Assembly (NCBI RefSeq): GCF_012489685.1
Contig: NC_080046.1
Location: 61,556,195-61,620,194, forward strand
From: Lotus japonicus
Lineage: Eukaryota; Streptophyta; Magnoliopsida; Fabales; Fabaceae
DNA length: 64,000 nt
Reading direction: 5' to 3'
Part shown: piece after piece, positions 44,715 to 56,960 of the stretch
Position numbering within the stretch: the stretch's first letter is position 1
Layout: each line of letters starts with the position of its first letter
Position numbers and translations under genes: made by a program
The notes under the pieces: model-generated
The model's input: the letters and a program-made list of their open reading frames with translations, nothing else
Told to the model about the DNA's origin: nothing
Databases searched by the model: none

Positions 44715-47331
44715 CACTGCAAATGTAAGTGTGAAACATAAATTATATATTCTACATTAGTGCGAAAAAAATCACAAAATGAGATGGTATGAATATTTGA
44801 AGGGGTTGTGAGAAAATTAATTCCCAAACCTATTTGGTCATGCAACGTTCATGAGGGGCCCTCATCTAGTTTGATCTATCTAGTGCCATCCAGGGGAATA
44901 TACGCGATGGGGCGCCAATGGTAGTTTTGTTTTGAGAAGGAAAATGGACCACATGAAACACCATGGCAGGGGTTTTCATCTCTAGTGAAAAAGCAAGAGG
45001 TCCCACTAAAAGTAGCAAGAAAAAAGTGCTACAAATTAAAACATGAACCTTGCTAGTTGCATTTTCCAATGCTTGATTAACTTGTTTGTCTCTTGCAAAA
45101 CCCACTTTGCCTTTCCCCTCAAATTTCTGTCTAATCTTGGCTCTTCCAAACCAAACTACATGCAAGAAAGCTACATGTTCAAAAGATAAGACAAAACCGT
45201 TTTTCAAGTAAAAAAGTACTAGCTTCTAAAGTAGACTTCGTGATTAAGATTTTGAAAATGTGACTTAAGCCAGGTTGTTGAACAAGAACAACGTTTGTGT
45301 CGTATTGGAGAGCGTGATTGTTACTATGAGTGAGTGATCAAGTGAAACCAACAGAAACGACGAGTTACACGCAATTCGTTCAAACTCTACGGTTCCAAAC
45401 ATTGCTCCCCACTCTGCACCTCTCATGAGTTAGCACCACCATGGCATATATCCTTATTACTCACTCCTCACTCTCCGGCCATGTGTCCCCCACCACCAAC
45501 AATGCTAATTCAAATAATTACTCGACTCTATGTTTTATAAGAATCTACTTTGAGCTTATAACCTATATCTACTCTAAGTTATTTTAGATATATTTTCATA
45601 AGTGGCTAAAATTAATGTATGATGCTCCATTTGCCATAATGTATGGTTTAATGTTTGGGAGATAGTATAAATTCTCATTACGTTTGGGAGTATATGTTTG
45701 CAAATCGATTTATAGAGAATTTATAATCATAGTTACAAGATTAATTATGCAAAGAAGCTAAATAGAGTAGTTTTTGTAGTAGACATAATTGTTATGATAT
45801 TTGAAAACACGAGTCTTAGACTGCCACTCGACAAACTCAATTCTCATCGACCTTGATAGTCATTGCAAATACTATCCAATTCTCACATTGAGTAACTAAT
45901 TAACTCCATACAACCGCACTAATGACCCTTTAGAGCAATTACCAGTTCAACCTAAGCCGATGAGCGACCATAAGAACTAAGGTCATGCCCAATGGAAGGC
46001 TCGTATAATCATCAAATCCTCATAACAATATGATACTTAACGAGCATCTCTCACTTGAAATCATAAGCCCTCAAAAGTTCACCACCAGATATCTAGACTA
46101 AAATACTCACATTTTTATCCTATCTTCGAAGCCCTTAAAACTCAACCCCTATAAGAGGTGGATTCCGTATAACACAAGATACTCACATTTCAATCATTTA
46201 TCTCCCCCTTCATATCCCATATGCTAACTTGAAGTCTTGAACATCAGAATGTTTTGGGTACTATAATAATAATTATTTGAATAATTATATAGTAGCATTT
46301 TACTGTGTTACTTAACTAAATAAAAAAACTCAGTCACTGACCGAAGAATTTGTTGGAGTTTATCATGATTTTCTTTTATTATTGTAACGACGATGATGTA
46401 GGGCCCCCACCTTCGCTTATCACAAGAGCATATAAAAACAATGTTTGGGTTAAAAAAGAGGTGATTGTTGTGGTACCTTAATTCAGATCAAAGCGTGGTA
46501 CCCTAAAATGATATAGAGCAATAGAAAACATACAATTCAAACTTAGAGGAAGAGGATGGAGAAAGATTTAGAGGTTTAATATGGGTGGAGCATGAAGGAA
46601 GAAGATCATGACATGAAAGGAATTTAGATGATCTCTTAGAATTGCAAGTTGAACTAAAAACTGTAATTTTCATATAGTGCATTATATAACATAAACAAGC
46701 TTATAAAAATTATGTTATTAATTTATTAAGTCGATTATCAACCTTTTTAAAGTTGCAATAATAAATCCTTTCACTTTTTTTCAACAAAATTATAACTTAA
46801 AATATCACATAGGGTACCACACTCAAAACAAAATTCTGGGTACCACAAAATTTAGCTAGTTAAAAAGAATACGATAGGCTAAAGATAATGATTATTATGG
46901 AGAAAAATTGAAGAGTACTACTACTGAAGTGAGATATGCTTTAAATTTATGTTCACTCCAGGCCCTTATGTGATTAGCTAGATGAGAAAAATTTAAATAG
47001 GATGAAGGAGATGAGCATTGAGCAGGTGCAAATATACACAATTTTATTTCATATTTATATCAAGATCTCACATTGGAGATAGCTAGCTAAGAAGTCCACC
47101 ACTACCATCCCACCTTACATCAAAGATTTACAAAATCTAAGGTAATTTAAATTAAGCTCCGCTTTGATTTGGATGTAAAGGGGTAAAAGGAAACTGAAAA
47201 TAAAACTAAAATTAAAAGTCTTTTTTTTACTGCATGAGAAGATTGCATCAGATCTGAAAGGCCTGCAATCATAACCGACCAGCCACCACCCTCTTCTATC
47301 AGCACCAGCACCACCAGCATCCAGTTCTTCT
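44715..47331. other. intergenic between MUTE and the HIPP gene
   Basis: AT-rich, no supported gene. A 113-codon minus ORF at 44866-45207 has no recognisable domain and no signs of expression; not annotated. Confidence 0.4.
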
Positions 47332-48617
47332 TCACATGACACTACAGCCTGCGGTATTCTCATCATTGAAATAGTTGGAATAAAGCTCTAGAGAAGGATA
47401 GTTGTAAGGAGGAGGATACATGTAATTCACATTCGCAGGAGGAGGCCTTGCATACATGAACTGTTGTCCCTGCTGGTTGTAGGGATTTCCAGGCATCATC
47501 TCCGGAGCACCTCCTTGGTAGTACCTGCCGCCACCGTTCGCCACCGCTGCTGGGAGGCCCTGAACAGCTGGGACGTTAGCCATTTGGTTCATTGTTGGCA
47601 TATTGCCCATTTGGTTCATTGGCATTGGCATGTTACCCACTTGGTTCATTGGATTGTTGCCCATTTGATTCATTGGATTGTTGCCATTTTGATTCATTGG
47701 ATTGTGGCCAACTTGGTTCATTGGATTGTTGCGCATGGCTCCACCCATTGGCATGTTCATGTTACCACCACCCATAGGGCGCGCATTAGCCCCACCCATG
47801 TTTAGGAATCCATTGTTCATAGCTCGAACATTACCACTCATCCCAGCACCCTTCATGCCCCCATTGTTGTGTGGAATGCCACCGCCGCTGCCACCAGCAC
47901 CATTCTTGTTTCCGATTTTAGCCTCTGCCATTGGAATGTCACCTCCATTTTTGCCACCAATGTTGATGTTAACCCCACCCTGATTCTGATCGTTTTCACC
48001 TCCTTTTTTACCTCCATTTCCACCACCCATGCCCTGCATTTGAACATGCAAAGGTCCTCCTTTCTTCCCATTACCTCCGCCACTGTCATTGCTGCCACTA
48101 ACACCACCATTCTCAGCCTTCTGAGGAGCATTCATCACGAGTTGTGGGTGATGCATGTTCATCGCGGGGAGTTTCATCTTATTCAGAGGGTGTTCAGGAT
48201 CCTCCACATCATCACCATCAGACTCCGCCTCCTCAGATTCTTCATCAGATTCCCCCTCCTTAGAGAAGCCATCATCATCATCTTCAGGGGAATTGAGCTT
48301 CACTGCTTTTGGGTTGTTGGGGTTCTGGATCGGCATCTTCATATTCTTCAATTGAGGCGGCACCCCCTTTTGATCCTGAAACCCTTTCATCTGTTGAAGC
48401 TGTTGCAGCTGTTGAAGCTGTTGTAGTTGCTGAAGCATTTGTTGTTGTTGTTGGGGATTTTGTCCTTGTTGGACACCATTTGGATGGTTATTTCCACCCT
48501 TATTCTGACCCTTGTTGTTCTCCACAGCACCTTTGCCATTGTCAATTTGCATGTTCTTCATCTGAATGTCAATATGGTTCTGCTCATTGTTGTTGTTGTT
48601 GTTGTTGTTGCTGCTGC

Positions 48618-48662
<45 letters not shown>

Positions 48663-49338
48663 CGTTATCGTTGTCAATGTTGTTGTTGTTGTTATCATTT
48701 GCAACATGAGCATCCAAAAGCTCTGCAAATTTCCCTGCTTTGCGAAGCTTCTTGATGAGAATGTTGGGGTCAAAATTCCCTGAAACGGTAACCTTCCGTT
48801 GCTCAGCATCTATGTCAATTGTGTAAACCCCTGTAGAAATCACATTCAAGATACGGGTACCAATAAGATTTCATTGATTTTGTTTAGGGCTTCAGAATCA
48901 AATGATAAAAGGAAAAAAAATCAATGCTTTTATCAAATAAGAGTAAATGCAGATCAATGAGAGTCGAGGTAACATCACTTCTTTCTAGGGAATAGATAGA
49001 TACATACCATCAATCTTGTACAAGATTTTCCTCACATCCTTCTGGCATCCGTTACAGTGAATGTTCACCTTCAGAACAAATTTCTGCATGCACAAGCAAT
49101 TCCAAAACCGAAAACAGAGTAAAGAGAAAATTTCATTGCAAATAAGAAAAAATGAGTAAAAGTTCTCACTTTATTGAAAACGATAGACATACAAGATTGA
49201 TAAAAAAAAAAGAAGAAAAAAAGACTCAACTGGTTAAAGCTTCAAAATAACAGTTTAAATGAGAAAGTAGAGGCTATGACAAAAGCAATAAGAGATATGA
49301 TTTAGTACCTGAACCTTCAAAATCTCTTCTTGACTCAT
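47332..49338 (-). CDS. heavy-metal-associated isoprenylated plant protein (HIPP), Asn/Gly-rich
   Basis: Three exons on the minus strand: 49338-49309, 49083-49008 and 48830-47332. All borders are GT..AG and the total is exactly 535 codons (534 residues). HMA domain at about residues 8-75: C20-N-G-C23 is the metal-binding CxxC, in the IHCNGCQKDVRKIL helix start. Then an asparagine run (about 82-120, encoded by the AAC/AAT repeat at 48586-48700), glutamine/leucine repeats, an acidic stretch (DDDDG, EESEEAESDGDD), glycine/asparagine-rich segments, NPMNQ(M/V)GN repeats and a tyrosine/proline-rich end. The last four residues, C531-SVM, form a CaaX box for prenylation, so the protein likely sits on membranes or moves between membrane and nucleus. 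HIPPs are plant-specific and linked to metal handling, stress and pathogen interaction; this one's partner is unknown. Confidence 0.92.
48586..48700. repeat. coding trinucleotide repeat (poly-Asn) in the HIPP gene
   Basis: TTG/GTT run with a few CTG and ATC interruptions, read as Asn (with some Ser/Asp) in the HIPP frame. The other frames give poly-Val, poly-Cys, poly-Thr shadows. Likely length-variable between plants. Confidence 0.9.
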
Positions 49339-49550
49339 GATTTACTTCTCAAGAGATTTCAGATTGTAAGAAAGGGGAAAAATGCAGAGAATATCAGAGA
49401 TAGGAAAAGAACAGAGAATAAGCTAGAGAGCTACTTTGGATCTTTGGGTTAATTTGGTAGAGCTTTTTGAAGCAGACACATAACCAATGATCGAAAGGAA
49501 AAAAAAAAATGAGACCAGAAACTGAGTCTGAACATAAGGGCTCAGACCCA

Positions 49551-49573
49551 GAGAGAGAGAGAGAGAGAGAGAG
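49551..49573. repeat. (GA)n in the HIPP 5' leader
   Basis: About 11 GA units on the plus strand, i.e. a (TC)n tract in the transcribed strand sense, between the putative TATA box (49724) and the ATG (49338). CT-rich leaders are common in plants. Confidence 0.8.
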
Positions 49574-49723
49574 GAGGGGGTTCAGAAATGGTGGGTGATC
49601 ATTGAAAACATCTAAATTTTGTGATTCAGAGAGAAAGGAGAAGGAGAGGCATCAGAGTAAGGAGGGTAGTACAGAGAGGAGGAATGGTGTTCTGAGAGTG
49701 CACTCTTGCACTCTCTTGTGCCA

Positions 49724-49733
49724 CTATTTATGG
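49724..49733 (-). promoter_or_regulatory. putative TATA box of the HIPP gene
   Basis: CCATAAATAG on the minus strand, about 390 bp upstream of the ATG; followed by a purine/pyrimidine-rich leader. Best candidate in the region. Confidence 0.45.
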
Positions 49734-50040
49734 ATGTCTTGTTGCCACCTTTGAAGACTTTTTGCATCGTAACTCTCTACTGAATTAACCGAGGCATTGA
49801 ATGAGGACTTTCTCCTCCCTGAATTTACTCTATCTTCTCTTTGGTAGGGCCTGTTAAAGATTATCCTGAACTCAACTCTCTTCTGTGGTTTTCTCTACTA
49901 TGGTTAAACAAAAAGGTAAACCATGGTAAATCAATAAGTATACACACTTAGATTTAAGTATTTAACAATTAAAATTTAATCAAAGATATAAAATTACACA
50001 AATACCCTTTCTCTCGTTACAACTGAGCTACCCTCTGCTG

Positions 50041-50382
50041 GCTCCATGCCATGAACATAGGTCTTCAGTTGCTATGGAGGAAGGGCAACAAGAATGTCTA
50101 CTGTGATTCTGACTGTTTGGAAATTGTGGCTGCTCTAGGGAATGAAGGATTCAAATTTCATGCTTTTACTAATTTCTTAATGGATATCCATCTCCTTATA
50201 GCTCGAAATTGGGATATTTGTCTTCGTCATATTCATCGGGAAGACAATGGTTTTGGGTGCCCATTTGCAGTGTGACTTTACTAGTCTTAATTCTCCCTAG
50301 ACGTTGTTGATCCTTTCTTGCCTAGGGATCTTATAGCTCTTGCTTTGTAGTCCTGTGTTTTCTTTCTCATTCAAAAAAAAAA
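50041..50382 (+). mobile_element. LINE 3' end with RNase H-like fragment
   Basis: A 74-codon frame (50051-50275) matches the C-terminal RNase H-like domain often found at the end of plant LINE or LINE-derived ORF2 (YCDSDCLEIVAAL ... WDICLRHIHREDN). A 3' tail and poly-A run at about 50373-50382 follow. Severely 5'-truncated; no RT present. Confidence 0.7.
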
Positions 50383-52080
50383 GTAATGTCATCAATCAAT
50401 CAATATCAATATCATTATATATATACATATATATGTGTGTGTAAATGAGACTTGAACTTTTGAATTAAATACATTAAGCAATGAAAGAATTTCATTTGTA
50501 TTAAATACACTAGATAATAAAATAAAAAACTAAGAAAATTACATCCACTTTATTATTCATTAAATCAATTACTAATTGTTATACTTTTAAATATCTCGTA
50601 TTTAATATTAAATTTTAATATTATATAAATTTTAATTATTAACTACAATTTTAGATAATTTTTAAATATAATAAAAATAATTTAAATTGACTACCTTTAC
50701 ACTAATAACAATATTAGATAGCTAATAATTATTATTTTATATTTCTAACTAATTTTAAAACTTTCCAATTTCATATATAATAAAGTTATGATTATAATTT
50801 TCAAAATTTTATTATTAATCATTAGTACAGAAAATTTTTTGAATAAAAAATTAAACTTATTACTATTTTTTATATACAAAAAATATATAAAATGATTATG
50901 TATGTTGTATAATATTAAATATAATGTTGTTTTATTTAGTTTTAAAAAATAATTATAAATTTCACTTGATTTTTTTTAATAAATTAAATTATTTTCAACT
51001 GTTTTATTTAATTATTTGTTAACTATTAGTATCAAATTTTCAATTTCTTCTAAAAAAATAATTTATTAAGTTTTATTTAAAAATATTTAGAATATTACTT
51101 ATCAATCATAAATTGAGAAAAAGTTTAAAATGTTAAAAAAAATAAGAAACATATGTATATGTAAAAAAATTAAAAATTTAAATTATTTAATATTAATATT
51201 AATTATTAATCCAAAGGTAATTCTAATATGAGTAATTGAATACATAAATAATATTTATTCAGATGTCCAAATACAATTTTTTTTGTTATATTTATAGCTA
51301 AAAGTATTTTAAAATTTATTTAATTACACTATAATAATTTTTATACAATATTATAAATAAACCCGTGCAATGCACGAGTATTTTATCTAGCATATATGTA
51401 AATGAGACTTGAGTTTTTACATTAAATGCAATAAAATATAAAAAACTCATATCTTTGTATTAAAATATACATTAAGTAACAAATTTTCATTGTATTCAAT
51501 ATATTAAACAACAAAATGAAAACAATTCATGGCAAACAAACTATTCAACTATTTAAATTAAATAACAACATCATAAATAATTGACTTTTGCATTTGAAAA
51601 ATATTAAATAATAAATTTAATTATAAAATAATATTTATTAATAAATAATTTAGATAAAATAATTTTAAAATTAAAAAAAATTATTTATATCCAAAGGACA
51701 CTTGAGTTTATACATTAAGTGCATTAAACCATAAAAGCTTTCCATCCTTTGTATTAAAATACATTAAGAAATAAAAAAAATTCTTTGTAACATTTGTATT
51801 AAAGAATAAAAAAAACCGAAAAATATTGTATTTTGAAAAAATATTAAACTAATTAAATTAAATAATAGCATTCATAAATTTAAAATTATATATTTTAAAA
51901 ATGAATTTGAATATAGTTTTGTATTTGAAAATATTAAAAGTTAATATTATTTAATGATAAAATAATATTTGTTAATCAATAATTTAGATAACATAGTTTT
52001 AAAGTTAAAAAATTTCACTAAAATGTATTTAATATTAACTATAACGTAAATGTACATCATTGAAAATTTTGGTTTCTAAG
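50383..52080. other. very AT-rich spacer with dispersed internal repeats
   Basis: No ORF of note. A phrase like AAATGAGACTTGAGTTTTTA recurs at about 50439, 51401 and, weaker, 51690, each followed by 'ACATTAA' phrases, so the stretch seems built from diverged repeat units. It includes the possible Helitron end at 51361. Confidence 0.5.
51361..51390 (+). mobile_element. possible Helitron 3' terminus
   Basis: A short perfect hairpin, CGTGC-AAT-GCACG (51364-51376), is followed 10 bp later by CTAG (51387-51390), the form of Helitron 3' ends (hairpin, then CTRR). The base after it is C rather than the usual T, and no 5' TC end was found, so this is tentative. Confidence 0.4.
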
Positions 52081-52582
52081 ATGTCCTCTTCCACTCCTCA
52101 CATTTTAGTTTCTGAATTCTGCGAAAACTGAAAATTTTGTCCTCAACGAAGAGGGATTCCCTACTCGGTTAAGGTACCAATTTCATATTTCTCTTCATTT
52201 TGTTTTGGAGTTGTCTAAGTTTAAAGCCCAGTTCTTTCACTTGCAATTGGGTTTCAATTTGATTTTAAGAATGACTTTCACAACAATTTGGTTTCAATTT
52301 GATTTTAATTGAGTTGTTGTTTTTCTTCTAAGTTTGCTTAAAAACTGAAATTACAATCTTCAATTGGAGCTTGATGCTAAGGCTGTGATGTAAAGACAGT
52401 TATCACCCTTGAATCCTGATTACGAGCTGTGTAAATTCCAGAGTTGAGGTGAAATGATCGATTTCTAGTGAGGGGATTTCTAGTGAGGGGGTGAAGAACT
52501 GATTAGAAGGTTCCAGGATAGTATGAGTAAGCCCTCAAATTTCCCCCCAGTAAACCATGAAATGATAAAGACGATGCAATGG

Positions 52583-54240
52583 TGATAAGGGCTCATTTTA
52601 CATATATTTGGATATCATTTTAAGCACTTTTTTGACTTATATGCTTACATTTCTTATCATTTTATCCTCAAAGTAACTGATTTAGTAAGTACTTAATTTT
52701 AGTATAGAAATAGTGTAACTATTATATATTTATGTATTTAACTTGGACTTTTGATGTAGGGAAGAAATTCATGAAGAATCCATGTTTAAAGCGAAAAATT
52801 ACAATTTTAGAGAAGCTGAGCACCCAAAAAGGGGGCGTTGAGCATCCATGCAGATGAAGAAACCCATTGCTGAAGGAAGCAGGGCGCCCGACAGGCCTCT
52901 AATAACCGCCCTAAACACTTATAAAATTCCAAAAACGTGACTTTTGATGTATCTCTCCCATTCTCTTCGAATTTCCTCCAATTCTTGCACCAAAACAGAG
53001 TAAGGGAGGTTATGCTTCATGGAGGAGAGATCTTTGGGCTAGGTTGGATATATTGAAGCTTCAAGACGTTGGTGAAATCCATAGGAGGACGGTGACAACC
53101 TTTCGGAGGTTATGGAGAGCTTGAGAAGGCATCCATGGCTGTGGTTCCGTCTTCTCCTCTTGGGTTTTATCTCTTCTTCCCTTATCCCGTGTATATGTTA
53201 TTTCTATTGTTGTATTTAGATTGTCATGGATTGATTCTTTGATTTGTTATAAACTCATTCATTGATGTAAATGGAAATCTTTCATGTATGAAGTTTCTCT
53301 TTGCACTTCATGCTTCTAATCAATCAATTGATAATCAAAAGAGCTTCACTATTTCATAGATAGATCGAGAGATTGTTGTGAGTTTGTGTATGCTTAGTTC
53401 AATAGAAGTAGGGACCTATGTATTAGATGACAACACCGTTGTTAAAGTTCTGCTTTATGTGCTTCAAGTATCGATTGATCCATGTTAGATTTCATGGGAC
53501 TACCATTAGATCGAGAGATTGGTGTGGGTCCGGTCCAAGAGAGAAACTGCTTGATGCATCAATTGTCTTAGGTGAGAGTATCTTGGGTAAGAACAATAGT
53601 GAATTTCTACGTAACAGGTGTGGTTCTGAGTTCTAACAGGAGTTTCCGGGGTGACAACGGAGATTTGCAAGCCTATGGTACCTTGTTCTAGGAAAAATTG
53701 ATCATTGGGAATCTTTGAGAGAGAACTTGAGCTATATTATTCCTTTTGGGTTTTCTAGATGGTAAGGAATTACGTCTAGGAATTTTAACTGATAGACTCG
53801 CCTAGGCTAGGGATAGTTAGGTGGATAACTCTCAACATCATAAATGAAATAAACATTTACAAAAGTGTCATGAATTGAAAGCAAATAGAGGATTAGGTGA
53901 ATGCATTCTAAATACGTTTTCTTCGTTGTTGTCTCTGTAAACCTTCTTTTACCGTTTTCCTTATATTGAAAATCACAAAAACAATTTTATCAAACATCTT
54001 TCTATCCGCTTGAATCGATATTTAACTGGTGGAATCGATGTTCACACAATCTCTGAGGACGATAAACTCGTATCTTCTTTGCTATGATTGAATCATAAGG
54101 GTTTAGTTCCAAAGCAGTACTAACAAGGAAAAAACCTTTATCAAATGGCAGAGAGAAAAAGGGGGAGGAAGACAAAAAGTAGAAAACATGTAATTTACGA
54201 ACTGCACGCGCACGTGTCTGCAAGTTACGATTGGGATGTG
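52583..54240. other. possible solo LTR or LTR-like repeat
   Basis: Starts TGATAAGGGCTCAT and holds phrases typical of long LTRs of plant Gypsy elements (GAGCACCCAAAAAGG, GGCGCCCGACAGG, and near the end CACACAATCTCTGAGGACGA). No ORF, no target duplication found and the end is uncertain. It could also be another repeat class. The AT-palindromic stretch 54340-54610 follows. Confidence 0.3.
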
Positions 54241-54768
54241 GACTATTTTAAATGAGATTAAATCTCAGTTGTTACGTTTAATCCAATGGTCATTATTAAT
54301 TGCTCTCGTCTCTCACCATAACACACACCTCTCACCTGATATAATATATATATTATATATATTTCATTTTCGAAAAAAAAGATAGCATTAAATCACATTC
54401 ATGAGTAATGTAGACTACCCTATATAAATAATATAATCGTATAAGATATTATAATATTATATCAATATAATATTTTATAATAAATATTTTATAATATTTT
54501 TATAAATAATATATCAATATAATAAATAGTAGACCAAGATATTCATATATAATAAATATAATATAAAAAACTTTTATAATAAATGTATTATATATATTAA
54601 ATATAAACAAATTGCATAGTCATTGTTGACCAAGTTTATTGAATTTTGTGCACAACAATTACGTCTGGCTTTAGTGAAGAGTTCTTCAAGAGAGATGAAA
54701 TGAGAAAGTTAAGCATGAGTGGGATAATCAACCCCACCATTTTGGTGGTAAGGATATGATAAACAATA

Positions 54769-55989
54769 GGCTTAATTGCACTTTTGGTCCCCCAACTATA
54801 CCCTTCCTGCGAAAATCGTCCTTAAACTTCAAAATTAGCAAAAAACGACCCTGAAGTTTACACCCGGTTGCAAAACTGGTCTGCCGTCCAAAACCATCCA
54901 AAACTTAACGGATTCTGGGTTAAAAAATGAATTAAAAATTAAAAAAGTGAAACCCAACAACCTTCATTCATTATTCATCTTCTTCAAACATCTTCTTCTT
55001 CATTTTCATCCCTGTCATTTTCTTCCCACATCATCCTCAATTCTTCTATTTTGATTCAAAATTCTATTGGAGAAAAAAACTAAAAGGAGCAGCAGCAACT
55101 TCCATTTGGTGTTTCAAAAGAGCGTAGGTGGCAGAAGCGACAACAGAAGCGATGAAAGGTGGCAGAGATGGAGAAAAAGGTGAACGAAGATACCCATAGC
55201 TTTGCAGACGAAGTTGAGGTTGCTGATTCGGTCAATGGTTCGGCGACGGTGGCGGGTGATGGTGAAGGAGGCAGATTCAAGCCACCACCTTTCTTCTTCA
55301 GATCTGGTCTCTGTTGATTCTGTGTCTCTCTCATTTCATATATTCCTCCCTCCACGACTCCTTCCTCTTTAAAACTCATAAAAGTCCCCCTTTGTTCACC
55401 CCCAGAACCCAGAAAACCCACCGATTTTGGAACACCAACACACTTGCATTTTCAAGTTCTGGGTTTTATGGTTGTTTATGGTTTGAGTACTAGATTTGAA
55501 GGGGGTCAATTGATCTTCTGCTTCAATTGCTTGGATGTGATGGTGAATTTTGGTTTCGATTGAAGAAGCTGAGAGAAAATGCAGGTTGAGGTGGAAAGGG
55601 ATAACAAACAAGAAACGATAAAACTCACCTCTTCAGTTTTTCAGGATTTGTTTTTCCTGGATTTGGTTTCCTTTTAATCTGAACAATTTTTTTTTGGATT
55701 AAAATTTCAGGTTGTGATCATTTGAATCTCAAATGCTCTCATGAATTGATGTAATATTCTGGGTATTTCTGGATTTCAATTAAAATACTATTATTTTCTC
55801 AATTTTATTTTTTATTTATTTTTTAATACATTTTTAACAGAATATTCTGTTAGTTTTTAGACGGAATCTAACGGAAAACCAATTTTGCAACCGGGTGTAA
55901 ACTTTAGGGTCGTTTTTTGCTAATTTTAAAGTTTGAGGACGATTTTCGCAGGAAGGGTATAGTTGGGGGACCAAAAGTGCAATTAAGCC
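54769..55989. mobile_element. MULE-type TIR element, 1,221 bp
   Basis: Terminal inverted repeats of roughly 120 bp start GGCTTAATTGCACTTTTGGT. A 9-bp target duplication TAAACAATA lies at 54760-54768 and 55990-55998. No transposase. The interior is less AT-rich than its surroundings and carries a 113-codon minus frame (55080-55421) with serine/cysteine/phenylalanine bias and no domain I know; it might be captured host sequence (Pack-MULE) or family-specific filler. Confidence 0.88.
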
Positions 55990-56039
55990 TAAACAATAAT
56001 ATGATAAGAGAATCGTATAAAATAAGAGCATCATAAACA

Positions 56040-56300
56040 AATGGTTTCACTGAAAAATAAAATCCAACCAATAGGTTTGCGATTTAAAAAAGACAGAAAA
56101 GTAAAAAACGCCAACTATGTTGACAATTGTTAGAAAAAACAAAAAATAAAATAAAAAATAAGGAAAACACCAACATGGTTGGCGATTTATTTAGAAAATG
56201 AAAAAAAAAAAAGTAAAACGTCAATGCTATTGGCGATTATTTAAAAAAATTAATAAAAAAAATAGAATCGTCACTGACAATTACGATTTATACTAGATTG
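56040..56300. repeat. degenerate ~60-bp tandem repeats with dyads
   Basis: Three to four units containing CGCCAACTATGTTG / CACCAACATGGTTGGCGAT / CGTCAATGCTATTGGCGAT phrases separated by A-rich stretches. Each unit has a GCCAA...TTGGC type dyad. Confidence 0.55.
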
Positions 56301-56523
56301 GTAAATAAATAAAAAAGTACCACAAAGCTGTAATTTCCTTATAAAACTATACTACTTGGGTACAAAAACCTAAGAAGAATAGGTGATAGATTAACTAATA
56401 TCTTTTCTAAATATGCTTTCTTCTTTCATTGTTTTTCACATATTAAAATTAAAAATCAAATAATTACAATATTTACCCGCTTGAGACGGCATTTAACTAG
56501 TAAAACTATTGATTAATACATAT

Positions 56524-56664
56524 GTCCCCGAAGGATAGCTCAAGTGATAAGAGCTAGGGACATAAGGGTTGGGTGGGATGAGGGTGAAGGGTCCCGGGTT
56601 CGAACCCGGATGAGAGACTAATTTACTAACATTTCTAACAACTAACATTTGTCTATAAAAAAAA
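56524..56664 (+). mobile_element. tRNA-derived SINE
   Basis: Begins GTCCCCGAAGGATAGCTCAA; A box at about 56534-56553 (GATAGCTCAAGTGATAAGAG); B box GGGTTCGAACCC at about 56597-56608; short body; ends with an A-run at 56657-56664. An 11-bp direct repeat with one mismatch (TAATACATATG / TAATACATGTG) flanks it. No cloverleaf beyond the promoter boxes, so not a working tRNA gene. Confidence 0.85.
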
Positions 56665-56745
56665 CATAATACATGTGTAATATACCTGACATACTATTGC
56701 GGTATAACGAATTTTGATTTTTCCTAAAAGTAGTAATGTCAAAAC

Positions 56746-56960
56746 TTTTTTTTGAAAATGGAAGTAATATTATTTATAAAACCAACATGAGATAAAGTTT
56801 CTCAAGGCAGATGAAATGTACAAACAAACTACAACACCCAAACACAAACTATGCTTCCCAAACAACAAACACACTTTCTCACAAAATGGCTTAAAACATG
56901 ATCTTAAGAATGAGCCTCATTAAAACCTTGTTGTGAAAAACTCAGTTGGATAAAAACCTA
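56746..56960 (-). mobile_element. possible non-LTR retroelement 3' end
   Basis: Poly-T at 56746-56753 (a minus-strand tail), then GAAAATGGAAGTAATATTATTT and, further in, the phrase GCCTCATTAAAACCTTGTTG, which also occurs in the retroelement at 8935-9843. No target duplication confirmed. Confidence 0.35.

Noticed and set aside
44866..45207. 113-codon minus-strand ORF
   Set aside because: No domain, no promoter or splice context, composition like random translation of the spacer.
47464..48783. Plus-strand ORFs with poly-Val, poly-Cys and His/Trp-rich translations
   Set aside because: Shadows of the HIPP trinucleotide and NPMNQ repeats in other frames.
56524..56664. tRNA gene
   Set aside because: Only the A and B boxes are tRNA-like; the rest does not fold as a cloverleaf and an A-tail plus flanking repeats show a SINE.
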